DNA of 64,000 bases from UBA1429 sp964482225 (GCA_964482225.1 CAYZWT010000003.1:62001-126000); one strand, 5' to 3'. Counted from the stretch's first letter, positions 32,578 through 46,289 are shown. Made by a program: numbers and translations. The notes: a model not told the origin generated them from the sequence alone.

Positions 32578-33909
32578 CTAGTACACCCGCAGGTACCGGT
32601 CCAACTCCCAGTTGGTGACGGCGATGCGGTAGGCATCCCATTCCTGGAGCTTGGCGTCCATATAGCGCTCAAAGATGTGGGGGCCAAGGGCACCTTGCAC
32701 CACGGGGTTTTCCATGGCCAGGTCAATGGCCTCTTTGAGCGAGCCGGGCAGCGTCTCTAGCCCGATACGCGCCCACTCGGCCTCGTACAAGTCCTCTTCG
32801 CTGGGCTCAGGGAGCGGCAACTCGTTCTTGACGCCATCCAGCCCGCACATGAGCATCACGGCAAAGGCCAGGTAGGGGTTGCAGCTCGGATCTGGGCAGC
32901 GCAGCTCCAGCCGGATCGCCTCGTTGGTCTGAGCGCGGGGGATGCGAATCAGCGCCGAGCGGTTGATGCGCGCCCAGCTCACGTATACCGGCGCCTCGTA
33001 GCCGGGCACCAGCCGCTTGTAGGAATTGACCAGCGGCGCCAGGACGACGCTCATGGCCCGGGCGTGCCGGAGCTGGCCCGCCATGAAGTGCTTGGCCAGT
33101 TTGGACAGACCGTACTCGTCGGAGGGATCGGCAAAGAGGTTCTCGCCGGTGGCCGGATCGGCCAGGCTCTGGTGCACGTGCATGCCAGATCCATTGATGC
33201 CCTGCACCGGCTTGGGCATGAACGTGGCATACAGCCCGTGCTGCTGGGCCACCGCCTTGAGCACGTACTTGAAGGTCACGGCGCTATCGGCGGCCCGCAG
33301 GGCCTCTTGATAGTGAAAGTCAATCTCGTGCTGGCCGGGTGCGCCCTCGTGGTGGCCGGTCTGCACCTCGATATCAAACGCCTCCAGCGCCGCCGACATC
33401 TCCTGGCGCACGATCATGCCGCGATCCGAGGTGGCATCGAAATAGCCCGCCTGGTCGTGTATGCCTTCGGCGATGGGTTGCCCATGCTCGTCCGTCTCGA
33501 ACAAAAAGAACTCGAGCTCCGGCCCCACCCGGTACTCAAAGCCCATGCGGGCCGCCTCTTCCAGGGCGAGAATGAGAGCGGTGCGCGGCGCGCCCGCAAA
33601 GCGCTCGCCGTCGGGCGTATAAACGTTGCAGATCAGCCGCGCCGTCTTGTGGATCCCGTTCTTCCAGGGGATGATGGCAAAAGTGGACAGGTCGGGGAAC
33701 AAGAACATGTCGCTCTCGCTGATGCGTGCAAACCCCTGGATCGAGGAGCCATCGAACCACACCCCCTGATCCAGTACGCTCTCGATCTGGCTCACCGATA
33801 GGGTGATGCTCTTGACGAGACCTACAATGTCACTGAATTGCAGGTTCAGAAAGCGTACATCTTGTTCCCGGCAGTGCCGGATGATCCCGTCCCGCGTCCA
33901 TTCGGTCAT
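32578..33909 (-). CDS. glnA: Glutamine synthetase, type I
   Basis: 443 residues, the length of GSI-alpha enzymes. Motifs in order: DGSSIQGF (beta-grasp end), VGPELEFFLFE with metal-binding glutamates, GHHEGAPGQHEIDF, NGSGMHVHQSL, and a C-terminal NPYLAF segment. It makes glutamine from glutamate, ammonia and ATP. The shorter length suggests feedback control without the adenylylation used by longer GSI-beta enzymes. AAGGGGGC precedes the ATG. The PucR regulator gene ends 34 bases upstream, so the regulator and glnA probably share a transcript that begins near carA or earlier. Confidence 0.93.
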   Translation of the reverse strand: MTEWTRDGIIRHCREQDVRFLNLQFSDIVGLVKSITLSVSQIESVLDQGVWFDGSSIQGFARISESDMFLFPDLSTFAIIPWKNGIHKTARLICNVYTPDGERFAGAPRTALILALEEAARMGFEYRVGPELEFFLFETDEHGQPIAEGIHDQAGYFDATSDRGMIVRQEMSAALEAFDIEVQTGHHEGAPGQHEIDFHYQEALRAADSAVTFKYVLKAVAQQHGLYATFMPKPVQGINGSGMHVHQSLADPATGENLFADPSDEYGLSKLAKHFMAGQLRHARAMSVVLAPLVNSYKRLVPGYEAPVYVSWARINRSALIRIPRAQTNEAIRLELRCPDPSCNPYLAFAVMLMCGLDGVKNELPLPEPSEEDLYEAEWARIGLETLPGSLKEAIDLAMENPVVQGALGPHIFERYMDAKLQEWDAYRIAVTNWELDRYLRVY

Positions 33910-33943
33910 GGTTGCCCCCTTGTTGGCTGCTCTTGCCTTTTCG

Positions 33944-35449
33944 CTAGCGCTCTGTCAGATGATGGATCTTGATGCCGAGCTGTAGCGCCAGGCGCGCCTC
34001 GGCGTCGTTCAGATCCATACCGGTGATCTCGACTATACGTTGGAGACGATAGTTGAGGGTGTTCCGGTGTACATACAGGCTCCGGGCCGTGCTGCTGGCA
34101 TTGGCGTTCTCGGCGAAAAAGACATCCAACGTATGCACCAGCTCTGTCTTGTGCTCGCGATCATAGAGGGCCAGCGGCTCTACCGTCTCCTGGTAAAAGC
34201 GCGCCAGCTCCTCGCGATCTCGCAGCCCCCCCAGCAGGCGGTACAGCCCCAAGTCCTCGTAATAGTACGGGCTAGAGCACGTGCTGACAAGTTGGCCCAA
34301 ACGACATGCTTCCGTGGCCTGCATCACCGCCTCGCGCAACCCCTCGATGCCATCTACGATGCGGCTCACCCCCAGGGAGCAACAGGGGCGGCTCGCCCCC
34401 TCGCTGGCCTGGCGCACCCACTCGCGAATGCGTCGTTCCAGGGTCTGGCCGCCAAAGGAGCAAAAGGCCACCAGCGTATCCTGGTAGCGCGCCCAGACGC
34501 ATTCGGCGCCCTCGCGGTCCGCGGCCCATTGCAGGTCGCGCATCAGGGTTACACAGGTGTTCAGCGCGCCGGGCTCGGGCGCGATCTCGGCGGCGACCAC
34601 CCGGTGCCGCCGGGCTGGCCCCACCGTATAGCCCAGCCGCCGAAAGCGAGCGATGATGGCCTCAGCGGCCTGGCGTCTATCCAGCAGGGTCTCTACCAGG
34701 TCGGCCCCGAGCTGGTCTTGGGTTTCCTGGCGCACCCGGCGCTGCAAGAGCTCGATGCCGCATACGGCGGCTGCCTCTTGCGCATAGAGGGCGTCGAGGG
34801 GGTTGCCCCGCGATCTGGGGATCTGCAAGACCAGTTCGCCCAGGGTGCGCCCGCTGGCGGCAATGGGGCGCACCTCCTCATGCGAGGCCCCCTCAAGAGT
34901 GGGTGTCTCGGCCACCAGCGCGCCTTCAGCATCCCGCAGTATGGCCTGCCCTTCGGTCCAGCTCGCCAGCTCTTGCAGCACCGCAGCAAGGCCGCTCTGG
35001 GCGTACAAGGCGTGGAGGTGCTGGCGGATCTCAGATTCGCGGCGGGCGTATTGGCCCTCGCGATCCACCAACGCCCGCAGGAGCGTCCGTTCCAGGGTGG
35101 AGAGGTCATCGCCCGGCACAACCAGCAGCGGCAGCCCCAGATCGTCGGCCAGGGCGCAATCGGCGGATGATGGCGGCTCGTCGATCACCAGCGCGGCCGC
35201 CTGGGCGCGCGCGAGTTGCTGAAGCAGATAGCCCACCGTCATACGCTGGTCCAGTTGGCGGGCCAGGGCCATGCGCGCCACCACCATGTAATCCTGCCCC
35301 AGCTCACCCAGGGCGGGGTAGCTGGCCCGCAGGGTCGTAACCCAGGCCACGCGGCGGCTCAGGCCGCTCTCCCCGGCGGCCAGGGTCGTCTCGCCCGGCA
35401 TGGCGATCTGCCACAGCTCTTTGACCGTCATCAACTCTATGGCTAGCAT
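33944..35449 (-). CDS. PucR-family transcriptional regulator
   Basis: 501 residues: N-terminal PucR sensory domain (TVKELWQIAMPGETTLAAG), a central GGDEF-like/GAF-like region, and a C-terminal PucR-type helix-turn-helix (TARSLYVHRNTLNYRLQRI). PucR proteins control purine catabolism and other nitrogen pathways. It lies 4 bases after carB and 34 bases before glnA, so a role in glutamine or nitrogen control is a reasonable inference. The ATG at 35449 lacks a clear ribosome site; the ATG six codons downstream (35431) fits the family's usual N-terminus and may be the real start. Confidence 0.85.
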   Translation of the reverse strand: MLAIELMTVKELWQIAMPGETTLAAGESGLSRRVAWVTTLRASYPALGELGQDYMVVARMALARQLDQRMTVGYLLQQLARAQAAALVIDEPPSSADCALADDLGLPLLVVPGDDLSTLERTLLRALVDREGQYARRESEIRQHLHALYAQSGLAAVLQELASWTEGQAILRDAEGALVAETPTLEGASHEEVRPIAASGRTLGELVLQIPRSRGNPLDALYAQEAAAVCGIELLQRRVRQETQDQLGADLVETLLDRRQAAEAIIARFRRLGYTVGPARRHRVVAAEIAPEPGALNTCVTLMRDLQWAADREGAECVWARYQDTLVAFCSFGGQTLERRIREWVRQASEGASRPCCSLGVSRIVDGIEGLREAVMQATEACRLGQLVSTCSSPYYYEDLGLYRLLGGLRDREELARFYQETVEPLALYDREHKTELVHTLDVFFAENANASSTARSLYVHRNTLNYRLQRIVEITGMDLNDAEARLALQLGIKIHHLTER

Positions 35450-35453
35450 GGCG

Positions 35454-39823
<4,370 letters not shown>

Positions 39824-39937
39824 CGGTACTCCTCTTGACATAGCTCCCGACGTCGTCGCGTCTCGCGCACAGGCCAAGAGCGCCGAGAGGCCGGTCTGAA
39901 CCAGCGCCTCTGCGCCCTCGATGCGAGATATCGTCCA

Positions 39938-39964
39938 GTAGGGCGAAGCGGGTCTCCGCCCTAC
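39938..39964 (-). terminator. Hairpin after nadE
   Basis: GTAGGGCG and CGCCCTAC around an 11-base loop, 8 bases past the nadE stop. There is no T run. It may be a weak terminator or one of the REP-like palindromes. Confidence 0.5.
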
Positions 39965-39971
39965 CCATCTA

Positions 39972-40763
39972 TCAGCGCCGGGCCTCGGCCACGGTGGGCA
40001 GGCAGGCTGGCTGACAGAGTTTAAAGGCGTAGCGCTCCATGCGCTGCCGCACCGCCTGCACCAGCGCCAGATCAAAGCCCCGTTGGGCGGCCTCCTGGTC
40101 GCCCAGGCCCATTTCCGTCAGCAGGTACAAGATCTGGTCGGCCTGGTCGTAGGTAAAGCCCAGGTCGCCCTCATCGGTCTGGCCCGCCCACAGATCGGCG
40201 CTGGGCGCCTTGGCCACGACGACCTCAGGCAGGCCCAGGTGGCGCGACAGGGCCCGCACCTGGCACTTGTACAGGTGCGCGATGGGCCGCATGGCGCAGG
40301 CGCTATCGCCATACAGGGTGAAATAGCCCAGCAAGGTCTCGGTGCGGTTGCCCGTGCCCATCACCAGCCCGTTCCAGGCGGCGGATTGGTCGTATAGCGC
40401 CACCATGCGGCAGCGCGACATGATGTTGCCCTTGCGCAGGCCGCTGATCTCGGGATCGCGGGCAAACAGAGGCTCGACCATGGGCGTGATCTCGAACAGG
40501 CTGTGGGGGATGCCGAGCTGCTCGCACACCAAGCGCCCGTGGGCTGTGCTCTGCGGGTTGCTGGCAGCGTAGGGCAGCAACATGCCATAGGCGTTCTCCG
40601 GCCCCAAGGCGCGGGCGCACAGGGCCGCCACCAGGGCCGAATCTACGCCGCCCGAGACGCCCAGCACGGCGCGCGAATAGCCCGCATCGTGGAGGTGGCG
40701 CGATACAAAGCCTACGATGCGGGCAACCTCTGGTTCTGGATCGAGTCGCAATGCGTCAAGCAA
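39972..40763 (-). CDS. nadE: NAD+ synthase (ammonia-dependent type)
   Basis: 263 residues. The adenine-nucleotide alpha-hydrolase PP-loop is LGVSGGVDSALVAALC. VMGTGNRTETLLGYFTLYGD and KAPSADLWAGQTDEGDLG are the other NadE signatures. The N-terminal nitrilase glutaminase domain is absent, so free ammonia (or ammonia from a partner) serves as nitrogen donor to turn deamido-NAD into NAD. The start is TTG at 40763, preceded by GGGGAGGTG. It lies 23 bases after the GXGXG gene of the glutamate synthase set, an unusual placement next to a glutaminase module. Confidence 0.93.
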   Translation of the reverse strand: MLDALRLDPEPEVARIVGFVSRHLHDAGYSRAVLGVSGGVDSALVAALCARALGPENAYGMLLPYAASNPQSTAHGRLVCEQLGIPHSLFEITPMVEPLFARDPEISGLRKGNIMSRCRMVALYDQSAAWNGLVMGTGNRTETLLGYFTLYGDSACAMRPIAHLYKCQVRALSRHLGLPEVVVAKAPSADLWAGQTDEGDLGFTYDQADQILYLLTEMGLGDQEAAQRGFDLALVQAVRQRMERYAFKLCQPACLPTVAEARR

Positions 40764-40786
40764 GAAAGCACCTCCCCTTTCGTCGT

Positions 40787-41572
40787 TCAGTACGCATACA
40801 GCCTTCCGTAGGGGCGCACGGTCTTGGGGTAGAGCTTGGCAAAGGGCCGCGCCAGCAGGGGCTCGGCTTCCAGCCCAAAGGCCCGGGCGTATTCTCCCAC
40901 GTGCTTTTGCAGCACGGCGCGGTCGGCGTCGCTCAGGGGCAGCATACCCACCTCTTTGCCCAGGAAAGCTTCATTCACCTTGCCCGCGATATAGATCACG
41001 CCGCCGTGCATCCCGGCGCCAATATAGCGTGAGGGGTGCTCTCTGTCCAATGGCAGGCGACGGCCCAGGACGATCAGCACGCCCCCCGCCATATACTCGC
41101 CGAGAAAGTGCTGGGCCGTGCCGCCGATGACGATCACCGGCTGGGCAGCGCCATATTCTTTCATGTGAATGCCGACGCGATAGCCCACATTGTCTCGTAT
41201 ATAGATCGAGCCGCCGCGCATCGAGTGCCCGATGATATCGCCCGCCGAGCCGTGGATGGCCAGCACGCCGCTGTTCATGGTATTGCCGCAGCCATCCTGG
41301 GCATCGCCCAATACCTGGATGCGCGGGCCATCCATAAAGGCGCCCAGGTCGTTGCCGGGCACCCCCTCGATGGTGATGCGCACCGGCCGCTGCAAGTTGG
41401 TGCCCAGGTAGCGCTGCCCCGCCACGTTGATCAGACGCAGGCTCTCGACGCCCTGCTCCACCAGCCCGCGCAGCTCGTGGTTCACCTCGCGATAGTGGCG
41501 CCCCAGGCAATCCACCACCACCTCACCGGCCAGGGTCGGAGGAACCGCCACGCCCAGGGTTGCCTTATCCAT
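40787..41572 (-). CDS. Glutamate synthase GXGXG (domain 3) subunit
   Basis: 261 residues. The right-handed beta-helix with repeated G-x-G turns is clear: GNTMNSGVLAIHGSAGDIIG, MRGGSIYIRDNVGYRVGIHM and YMAGGVLIVLG. In large bacterial GltB this is the C-terminal structural domain; in archaeal-type synthases it is a separate polypeptide, as here. It overlaps the amidotransferase gene by 8 bases, implying coupled translation and equal stoichiometry. It should assemble with the products at 41565-42725 and 44495-46009. Confidence 0.9.
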   Translation of the reverse strand: MDKATLGVAVPPTLAGEVVVDCLGRHYREVNHELRGLVEQGVESLRLINVAGQRYLGTNLQRPVRITIEGVPGNDLGAFMDGPRIQVLGDAQDGCGNTMNSGVLAIHGSAGDIIGHSMRGGSIYIRDNVGYRVGIHMKEYGAAQPVIVIGGTAQHFLGEYMAGGVLIVLGRRLPLDREHPSRYIGAGMHGGVIYIAGKVNEAFLGKEVGMLPLSDADRAVLQKHVGEYARAFGLEAEPLLARPFAKLYPKTVRPYGRLYAY

Positions 41573-42725
41573 AGCTCAACTCCCTCTCGATAGCCGGTTC
41601 GCGCGGCAGAACATGCTCGGGGGCCTGGGGCCGCTGGCCCAGCCGCCCCACGATAGCCTGTCCACCCTCGGGGGTCCAGGTGTACTCGATGCCGGGCTGC
41701 ACCAGGTGGATGGCCGATAGCTCGGAGGATACGTACAGCAGATCATCCTTGATGCCCACGGCCAGGGGCCGCAGCCGGATGCGGTCGCCCAGGCCCACCA
41801 TCTCGCCCTGGCGCGCGATAATGACGGTGAACGGGCCGTTGAGCAGCAGCGGGCCATAGGTCTGGCGGATGGCGCGGCACAGGCGCTGCTCCTCCGGCGG
41901 CAGGTGCTGGATCTCGTCCCACAGGGGACTGGCGAACACCAGGGCCGCCAGCCGGGGCGAGAGCCCGTGCTTGCGCATCACCAGGTCCGCCGCATAGGCG
42001 ATCACCTCGGTGTCGGTCTGCATGGTGCACTGGTAGCCGTGGGCCTCCATATAGCGCCGGTTCGTGCCATAGGACGAGATCTCGCCATTGTGCACCACGG
42101 ACCAATCCAGCAGGCCAAAGGGGTGCGCCCCGCCCCACCAACCGGGCGTGTTGGTGGGGAAGCGGTTGTGCCCCACCCAGAGATAGCCATAGTACTCGTG
42201 CACGCGATAGTACTCGGCGATCTGCTCCGGGTGCCCCACGCCCTTGAATATGGCCATGTTCTTGCCGCTGGAGTAGATAAAGGCGTCGTTCGACTCGGTG
42301 TTGATGGCCATCACCTGGCGCACCACGTCATCCTCTTCCGAGAGGCCCGGCGCCCGCTCGCCGATGGGTGACGCGAAATAGCGCCACAGGATGGGGGCGT
42401 CCAGCACGCCCGCCACCTCGCGGTGGGGGATCGGCTCGTCGTGCACGATGGTCCAGCCCTGGCGCAGGTGCGCCTCTAGCCCCTGGCGCGCCGCCTCGCT
42501 GCGGCACATGGCGTGCAGCGCATACAGCTCGGCGAAATCGGGATAGACGCCATAAACCGCATAGCCCGACCCCAGACCGTTGCCCCGCTCCTTCATCGAG
42601 ATCAGGGCCTTGATCACAGCCTGGCCATCGTGCATGGCCCCCGAGGTATCAATGAAGCCGAACAGGCCACAGGCATCGAACACCTTGTCGTCGCCGTAGC
42701 GATTCTCCTGGTTGGCCCAACTCAT
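41565..42725 (-). CDS. Glutamate synthase glutamine amidotransferase (domain 1) subunit
   Basis: 386 residues. A class II (Ntn) glutaminase: Cys19 in DACGLFGFID would become the N-terminal nucleophile after removal of an 18-residue propeptide, the usual arrangement in GOGAT. Downstream are VGHNRFPTNTPGWWGGAHPF and VVHNGEISSYGTNRRY, which form the glutamine site, and a DTEV segment. It releases ammonia from glutamine for reductive amination of 2-oxoglutarate on the FMN subunit. It sits in the middle of the split glutamate synthase operon. Confidence 0.9.
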   Translation of the reverse strand: MSWANQENRYGDDKVFDACGLFGFIDTSGAMHDGQAVIKALISMKERGNGLGSGYAVYGVYPDFAELYALHAMCRSEAARQGLEAHLRQGWTIVHDEPIPHREVAGVLDAPILWRYFASPIGERAPGLSEEDDVVRQVMAINTESNDAFIYSSGKNMAIFKGVGHPEQIAEYYRVHEYYGYLWVGHNRFPTNTPGWWGGAHPFGLLDWSVVHNGEISSYGTNRRYMEAHGYQCTMQTDTEVIAYAADLVMRKHGLSPRLAALVFASPLWDEIQHLPPEEQRLCRAIRQTYGPLLLNGPFTVIIARQGEMVGLGDRIRLRPLAVGIKDDLLYVSSELSAIHLVQPGIEYTWTPEGGQAIVGRLGQRPQAPEHVLPREPAIERELSYG

Positions 42726-42737
42726 GGTGCTCCTCCT

Positions 42738-44018
42738 CTATACCTCGATGCCTTCGCCGGTGACCACGTGCTTGCGGTAGCGGTCGGGCAGCGAGAGCAG
42801 CCCGAACTGCTCGCTCATCAACGCGGCCCGGCTGGCGCCCACATCAATCTTGTGGCGGATCAGCCCAGTATAGATGCCGGCGCGGTTGATGCGCCCCACC
42901 AGGATCGCCCCCACCAGCCGGTTGTCCTTGAGCACCAGGCGCTTGTAGCGGTGGGCGCGTTCGTCCAGGTCGGTCAGGAACTCGTGGCCCGGCTCGTCCT
43001 CCAGGTTCGAGTTGCCCACCGAGATGGCGGGCACGCCGTGCACCTCGATGGCGTTCATGGCCACGCCGCCCTCGTCCGGCGTCTCGACGCCCACCATGTG
43101 GGCCCCTGCAATGGCCCCCTGGCGGTAGGCGTTGGGCCAGATGGCTACGGTGCGGTTCATGTCCACCACCAGGTCGTACGCCTCAGCCACGTCGCCCGCC
43201 GCATAGATGTCGGGCGCGCTGGTGCGCATGTATTCGTCCACCACAATGCCCCGGTTGACCTGCACTTCGGTACCCTGAACGACCTGGGTGTTGGGGCGCA
43301 CGCCGATCCCAAAGATGATCAGGTCGGCGGGGATCGGCGCGCCCTCACGCAGGGCCACGCCGCACACCCGACCGTCCCGGCTCTGGATCTCGGTGATGGT
43401 GTTGCCGGTGAGCACGTCCACCCCCGCCTCGGTCAGCAGATTGGTCATCAGGCGCGAGGCGGCGCTATCCAGGGCGGCCCCCAAGATGCGGGGGGCCAGC
43501 TCGATCATGGTGACGTGCACGCCGCGCTTGAGCAGGGCGTCGGTGGCCTTGATGCCGATCATGCCTCCGCCCACCACCACGGCCCGCGAGCCGCCATGCT
43601 TTTCCAGGTGCGCCAGGATGCCCTCGACGTCGGAGCGGCGGGTAAAGGTAAAGACGCCCTGGGTGTCGATGCCCGGAGTGGGCGGCACGATGGGCACCCC
43701 GCCCGTGGCGACCAGTAGCTTGTCATAAGCAATGGGCGCGCCGTTGGCGGTCAAGACGCGATGGCCCTCTACATCAATACCCGTCGCCTTGGTCTCCAGG
43801 AGGGGGGTCACATCGTGGCGTGTATAAAAGTCGCTGGGCCGGTAAGCCAGGCGGCTGCAGGCGATCTCGCCCCCCAGATAGTGGGAGAGCAGAGGTCGCG
43901 AGTAGATCAGGTGCGATTCCTCCGAGACGACCAGCACCTCGGCGCGCTGATCCACGGCCCGCAGCGCCTCGATGGCGCCCACGGCAGTGGCCGAGTTCCC
44001 AATGATCACCGCTCTCAC
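42738..44018 (-). CDS. FAD/NAD(P)-dependent oxidoreductase, probable electron donor to glutamate synthase
   Basis: 426 residues, two-dinucleotide-binding-domain flavoprotein. The FAD motif is RAVIIGNSATAVGAIEAL (Gly pattern somewhat relaxed); the NAD(P) motif is RAVVVGGGMIGIKATDAL; the second FAD motif is IYAAGDVAEAYD. It belongs to the nitrite reductase/NADH oxidase-like group, not to canonical GltD, but stands where GltD would be. It likely passes NAD(P)H electrons through the adjacent ferredoxin to the FMN subunit. The GTG start overlaps the ferredoxin stop (GTGA). Confidence 0.85.
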   Translation of the reverse strand: MRAVIIGNSATAVGAIEALRAVDQRAEVLVVSEESHLIYSRPLLSHYLGGEIACSRLAYRPSDFYTRHDVTPLLETKATGIDVEGHRVLTANGAPIAYDKLLVATGGVPIVPPTPGIDTQGVFTFTRRSDVEGILAHLEKHGGSRAVVVGGGMIGIKATDALLKRGVHVTMIELAPRILGAALDSAASRLMTNLLTEAGVDVLTGNTITEIQSRDGRVCGVALREGAPIPADLIIFGIGVRPNTQVVQGTEVQVNRGIVVDEYMRTSAPDIYAAGDVAEAYDLVVDMNRTVAIWPNAYRQGAIAGAHMVGVETPDEGGVAMNAIEVHGVPAISVGNSNLEDEPGHEFLTDLDERAHRYKRLVLKDNRLVGAILVGRINRAGIYTGLIRHKIDVGASRAALMSEQFGLLSLPDRYRKHVVTGEGIEV

Positions 44019-44479
44019 GATGCGGCTCCTTTCTCGTCAACGACCTCAAAGGTCAACGCCTCGTTGGGGCAGTTGGCCACGCAGGCGGGCAGCTCGGCGC
44101 CATAGCACAGATCGCACTTGCTGGCGATGCGGGTGCCCAGCAGGTTCTGCTGGATGGCCCCCGCCGGGCAGACCATGATGCACATCCAGCAGCCCACACA
44201 CACATCCTCATCGCACACCACGGTGCCGGTAAGGGGATCGCGATGCATGGCGCCCGAGACGCAGGCCTCGACGCAACTGGGCTCCTCGCACTGGCGGCAT
44301 TGCAGGGCAAAGGATACGGGCCCGTCCTCTTCCACCGTCAGGCGGGGCATCAGGTGTGAGCGCTCGCCGCCATAGGCCTTGACAATGTCTTTTGAGGACG
44401 AATGCTGCACCAGACAGTGCACTTCGCACAGCCGGCAGCCGATGCAATGCTCTTCGTGAATGACGATCCGCTTGCTCAT
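44015..44479 (-). CDS. Multi-cluster 4Fe-4S ferredoxin-like subunit
   Basis: 154 residues with four cysteine clusters: CIGCRLCEVHC, CRQCEEPSCVEAC, CVGCWMCIMVCPAG and CDLCYGAELPACVANCP. This is the layout of DmsB/HycB-type electron-transfer subunits, which hold up to four cubane clusters. Located between the FMN subunit gene (16 bases) and the flavoprotein gene (overlap), it probably carries electrons within the glutamate synthase complex. GAGGGAAACC precedes the ATG. Confidence 0.88.
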   Translation of the reverse strand: MSKRIVIHEEHCIGCRLCEVHCLVQHSSSKDIVKAYGGERSHLMPRLTVEEDGPVSFALQCRQCEEPSCVEACVSGAMHRDPLTGTVVCDEDVCVGCWMCIMVCPAGAIQQNLLGTRIASKCDLCYGAELPACVANCPNEALTFEVVDEKGAAS

Positions 44480-44494
44480 TGGTTTCCCTCGCTC

Positions 44495-46009
44495 CTACAT
44501 GCCCGCTGCCTTGATGCCCAGGGCGTCCAGCTCCACTGCATTGAGGCCGATGCCGCGCAAGTGGTCGCGGTTGCCCCGCAGGCTCTCGATGGAGTTGATG
44601 CCCATGCCGCCCATCATCTCCTTGATCTCTAGCGCCCAGGCGCGCAGCAGGTTGCCCAGGCGGCGGGCGCCGATGTTGGGGTTCAGGCGCTTGGTGAGAT
44701 AGGGGTCCTGGGTGGCGATGCCCCAGTTGCACTTGCCCGTGTAGCAGTGCTGGCAGAGGTGGCAGCCCATGGCCACCAGAGCCGAGGTGGCGATATAGAC
44801 GGCGTCGGCGCCCAGGGCGATGGCCTTGACCACGTCGGCGCTGCAACGCATGCTGCCCGCCGCCACCAGCGAGGCGCGATGCCGCACCCCCTCGGCCCGC
44901 AGCCGGGCGTCCACGGCGGCGATGGCCAGCTCGATGGGGATGCCCACATTGTTGCGCACCATGGTGGGGGCCGCGCCCGTGCCGCCTCGCAGCCCGTCAA
45001 TGGCCACGATATCGGCCCCGGCCCGCACGATGCCGCTGGCGATGGGGGCGATATTGTGCACCGCCGCCACCTTGACGCTCACCGGCTTTTGGTAGTGGGT
45101 GGCCTCTTTGATGGCATAGATGAGCTGGCGCAGGTCCTCGATGGAATAGATGTCGTGGTGGGGCGCCGGCGAGAGAGCGTCGGTGCCCTGGGGGATCATG
45201 CGGGTGCGCGAGATATCCAGGGTTACTTTTTCGCCGGGCAGGTGGCCGCCGATGCCGGGCTTGGCCCCCTGGCCGATCTTGATCTCGAGGGCAGCGGCAG
45301 CATTGAGGTAATCCAGGTGTACGCCAAAGCGCCCCGAGGCCACCTGGGCGATGGTGTTGGGCCCGTACTGGTACAGGGCCGGGTGCAGGCCGCCCTCGCC
45401 CGTGTTGTAATAGGTGCCCGCCTCGGTGGCGGCCCGCGCCAACGACTCGCAGGCGTTGAAACTGATTGAGCCGTAGGACATGGCCGAGAACATGATGGGG
45501 ATATCCAGCTCGAGCTGGGGCGTGATCTCGGTGCGCAAGGTCGCTCCCTCGCCATCCTCAGTGATCTCCAGGCGCTCGGGCTTGGACCCCAGGTAGGTCT
45601 TGAGCTCCATCGGCTCGCGCACCGGGTCAATGGAAGGGTTGGTCACCTGAGAGGCGTTGAGCACCATATGGTCCCAATAGATGCGCTGGGGCTGGTCATC
45701 GCCCATGCCCGTCAGCAGCATGCCGCCCGTCTCGGCCTGCTTGTAGATATTGCGCAGGATGGCGGGCGCCCAGTTGGCGTGGGGGCGGAACTCGAGGGGG
45801 TTCTGGCGCACCGAAAGGGCCTGGGTGGGGCAGAGGGTGACGCAGCGGTGGCAGCCGACGCAGGTCAGATCGCGCGAGCGCACAACGTCGTCGTCGGCGT
45901 CGTAGAAATGCACATCGTTGGCGCACTGGCGCACGCAGACCTGGCAGGCGATGCAGCGCGCCGGATCGCGCTCGATGCAAAAGCTGGCCGTTGCCAGAGA
46001 TAGAGCCAT
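44495..46009 (-). CDS. Glutamate synthase FMN (domain 2) subunit with N-terminal ferredoxin domain
   Basis: 504 residues. Two N-terminal 4Fe-4S motifs, CIACQVCVRQC and CVGCHRCVTLCP, precede the TIM-barrel FMN domain. Key segments: FSAMSYGSISFNA, TGEGGLHPAL, EIKIGQGAKPGIGGHLPG, AIDGLRGGTGAAP, and the 3Fe-4S loop MGCHLCQHCYTGKCNWG. It performs the reduction of 2-iminoglutarate to glutamate. It is the first gene of the operon, with AGAGGTGAG before the ATG. This is the archaeal-type split GOGAT also found in several anaerobic bacteria. Confidence 0.93.
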   Translation of the reverse strand: MALSLATASFCIERDPARCIACQVCVRQCANDVHFYDADDDVVRSRDLTCVGCHRCVTLCPTQALSVRQNPLEFRPHANWAPAILRNIYKQAETGGMLLTGMGDDQPQRIYWDHMVLNASQVTNPSIDPVREPMELKTYLGSKPERLEITEDGEGATLRTEITPQLELDIPIMFSAMSYGSISFNACESLARAATEAGTYYNTGEGGLHPALYQYGPNTIAQVASGRFGVHLDYLNAAAALEIKIGQGAKPGIGGHLPGEKVTLDISRTRMIPQGTDALSPAPHHDIYSIEDLRQLIYAIKEATHYQKPVSVKVAAVHNIAPIASGIVRAGADIVAIDGLRGGTGAAPTMVRNNVGIPIELAIAAVDARLRAEGVRHRASLVAAGSMRCSADVVKAIALGADAVYIATSALVAMGCHLCQHCYTGKCNWGIATQDPYLTKRLNPNIGARRLGNLLRAWALEIKEMMGGMGINSIESLRGNRDHLRGIGLNAVELDALGIKAAGM

Positions 46010-46034
46010 CTCTCACCTCTTGACTCAATAAACA

Positions 46035-46057
46035 ACGCCGCCCCAAGGGAGCGGCGT
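46035..46057 (-). terminator. Hairpin in the leader of the glutamate synthase operon
   Basis: ACGCCGC and GCGGCGT with inner CCC/GGG pairs; on the minus strand it is followed by TTGTTTATT. It lies between the promoter and the ATG at 46009, so it could be an attenuator, or a late terminator for recJ read-through. Confidence 0.5.
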
Positions 46058-46072
46058 CAGCGCCTCGGTGTG

Positions 46073-46090
46073 TGACACGTCCGAGTGTCA
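46073..46090. promoter_or_regulatory. Operator-like palindrome TGACAC-N6-GTGTCA
   Basis: A perfect 6+6 inverted repeat with 6-base centre, located 17 bases downstream of the candidate -10 box and about 65 bases upstream of the operon's ATG. The position fits a repressor site. The regulator is unknown. Confidence 0.45.
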
Positions 46091-46106
46091 GGTTGGTTCT
46101 GGCTCT

Positions 46107-46135
46107 AGTATAAGGGCTAGGGGCGGCGGTGGGTA
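46107..46135 (-). promoter_or_regulatory. Candidate promoter of the glutamate synthase operon
   Basis: On the minus strand a good -10 (TATACT, 46107-46112) with a poor -35 (TACCCA) at 17 bases. The weak -35 suggests activator dependence. Nothing else is seen in the 280-bp gap 46010-46289. Confidence 0.4.
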
Positions 46136-46289
46136 TCCTCCAACGGAAGGATATGGCCGGTTCCGGACGGAGGATTCGACAGGGGAGATGGATATGCGTG
46201 ATGCCTGGGGCGCGCGTTCAGGCTCTGCAATCCCGCGCAGAGAACGCGGAGAGCACAGAGGGGAGCCACGATCAAAGCAATACGACTCG

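Noticed and set aside
31305..33801. Long plus-strand frames opposite the dehydrogenase and glnA genes
   Set aside because: They are high-GC antisense shadows without ribosome sites or family motifs.
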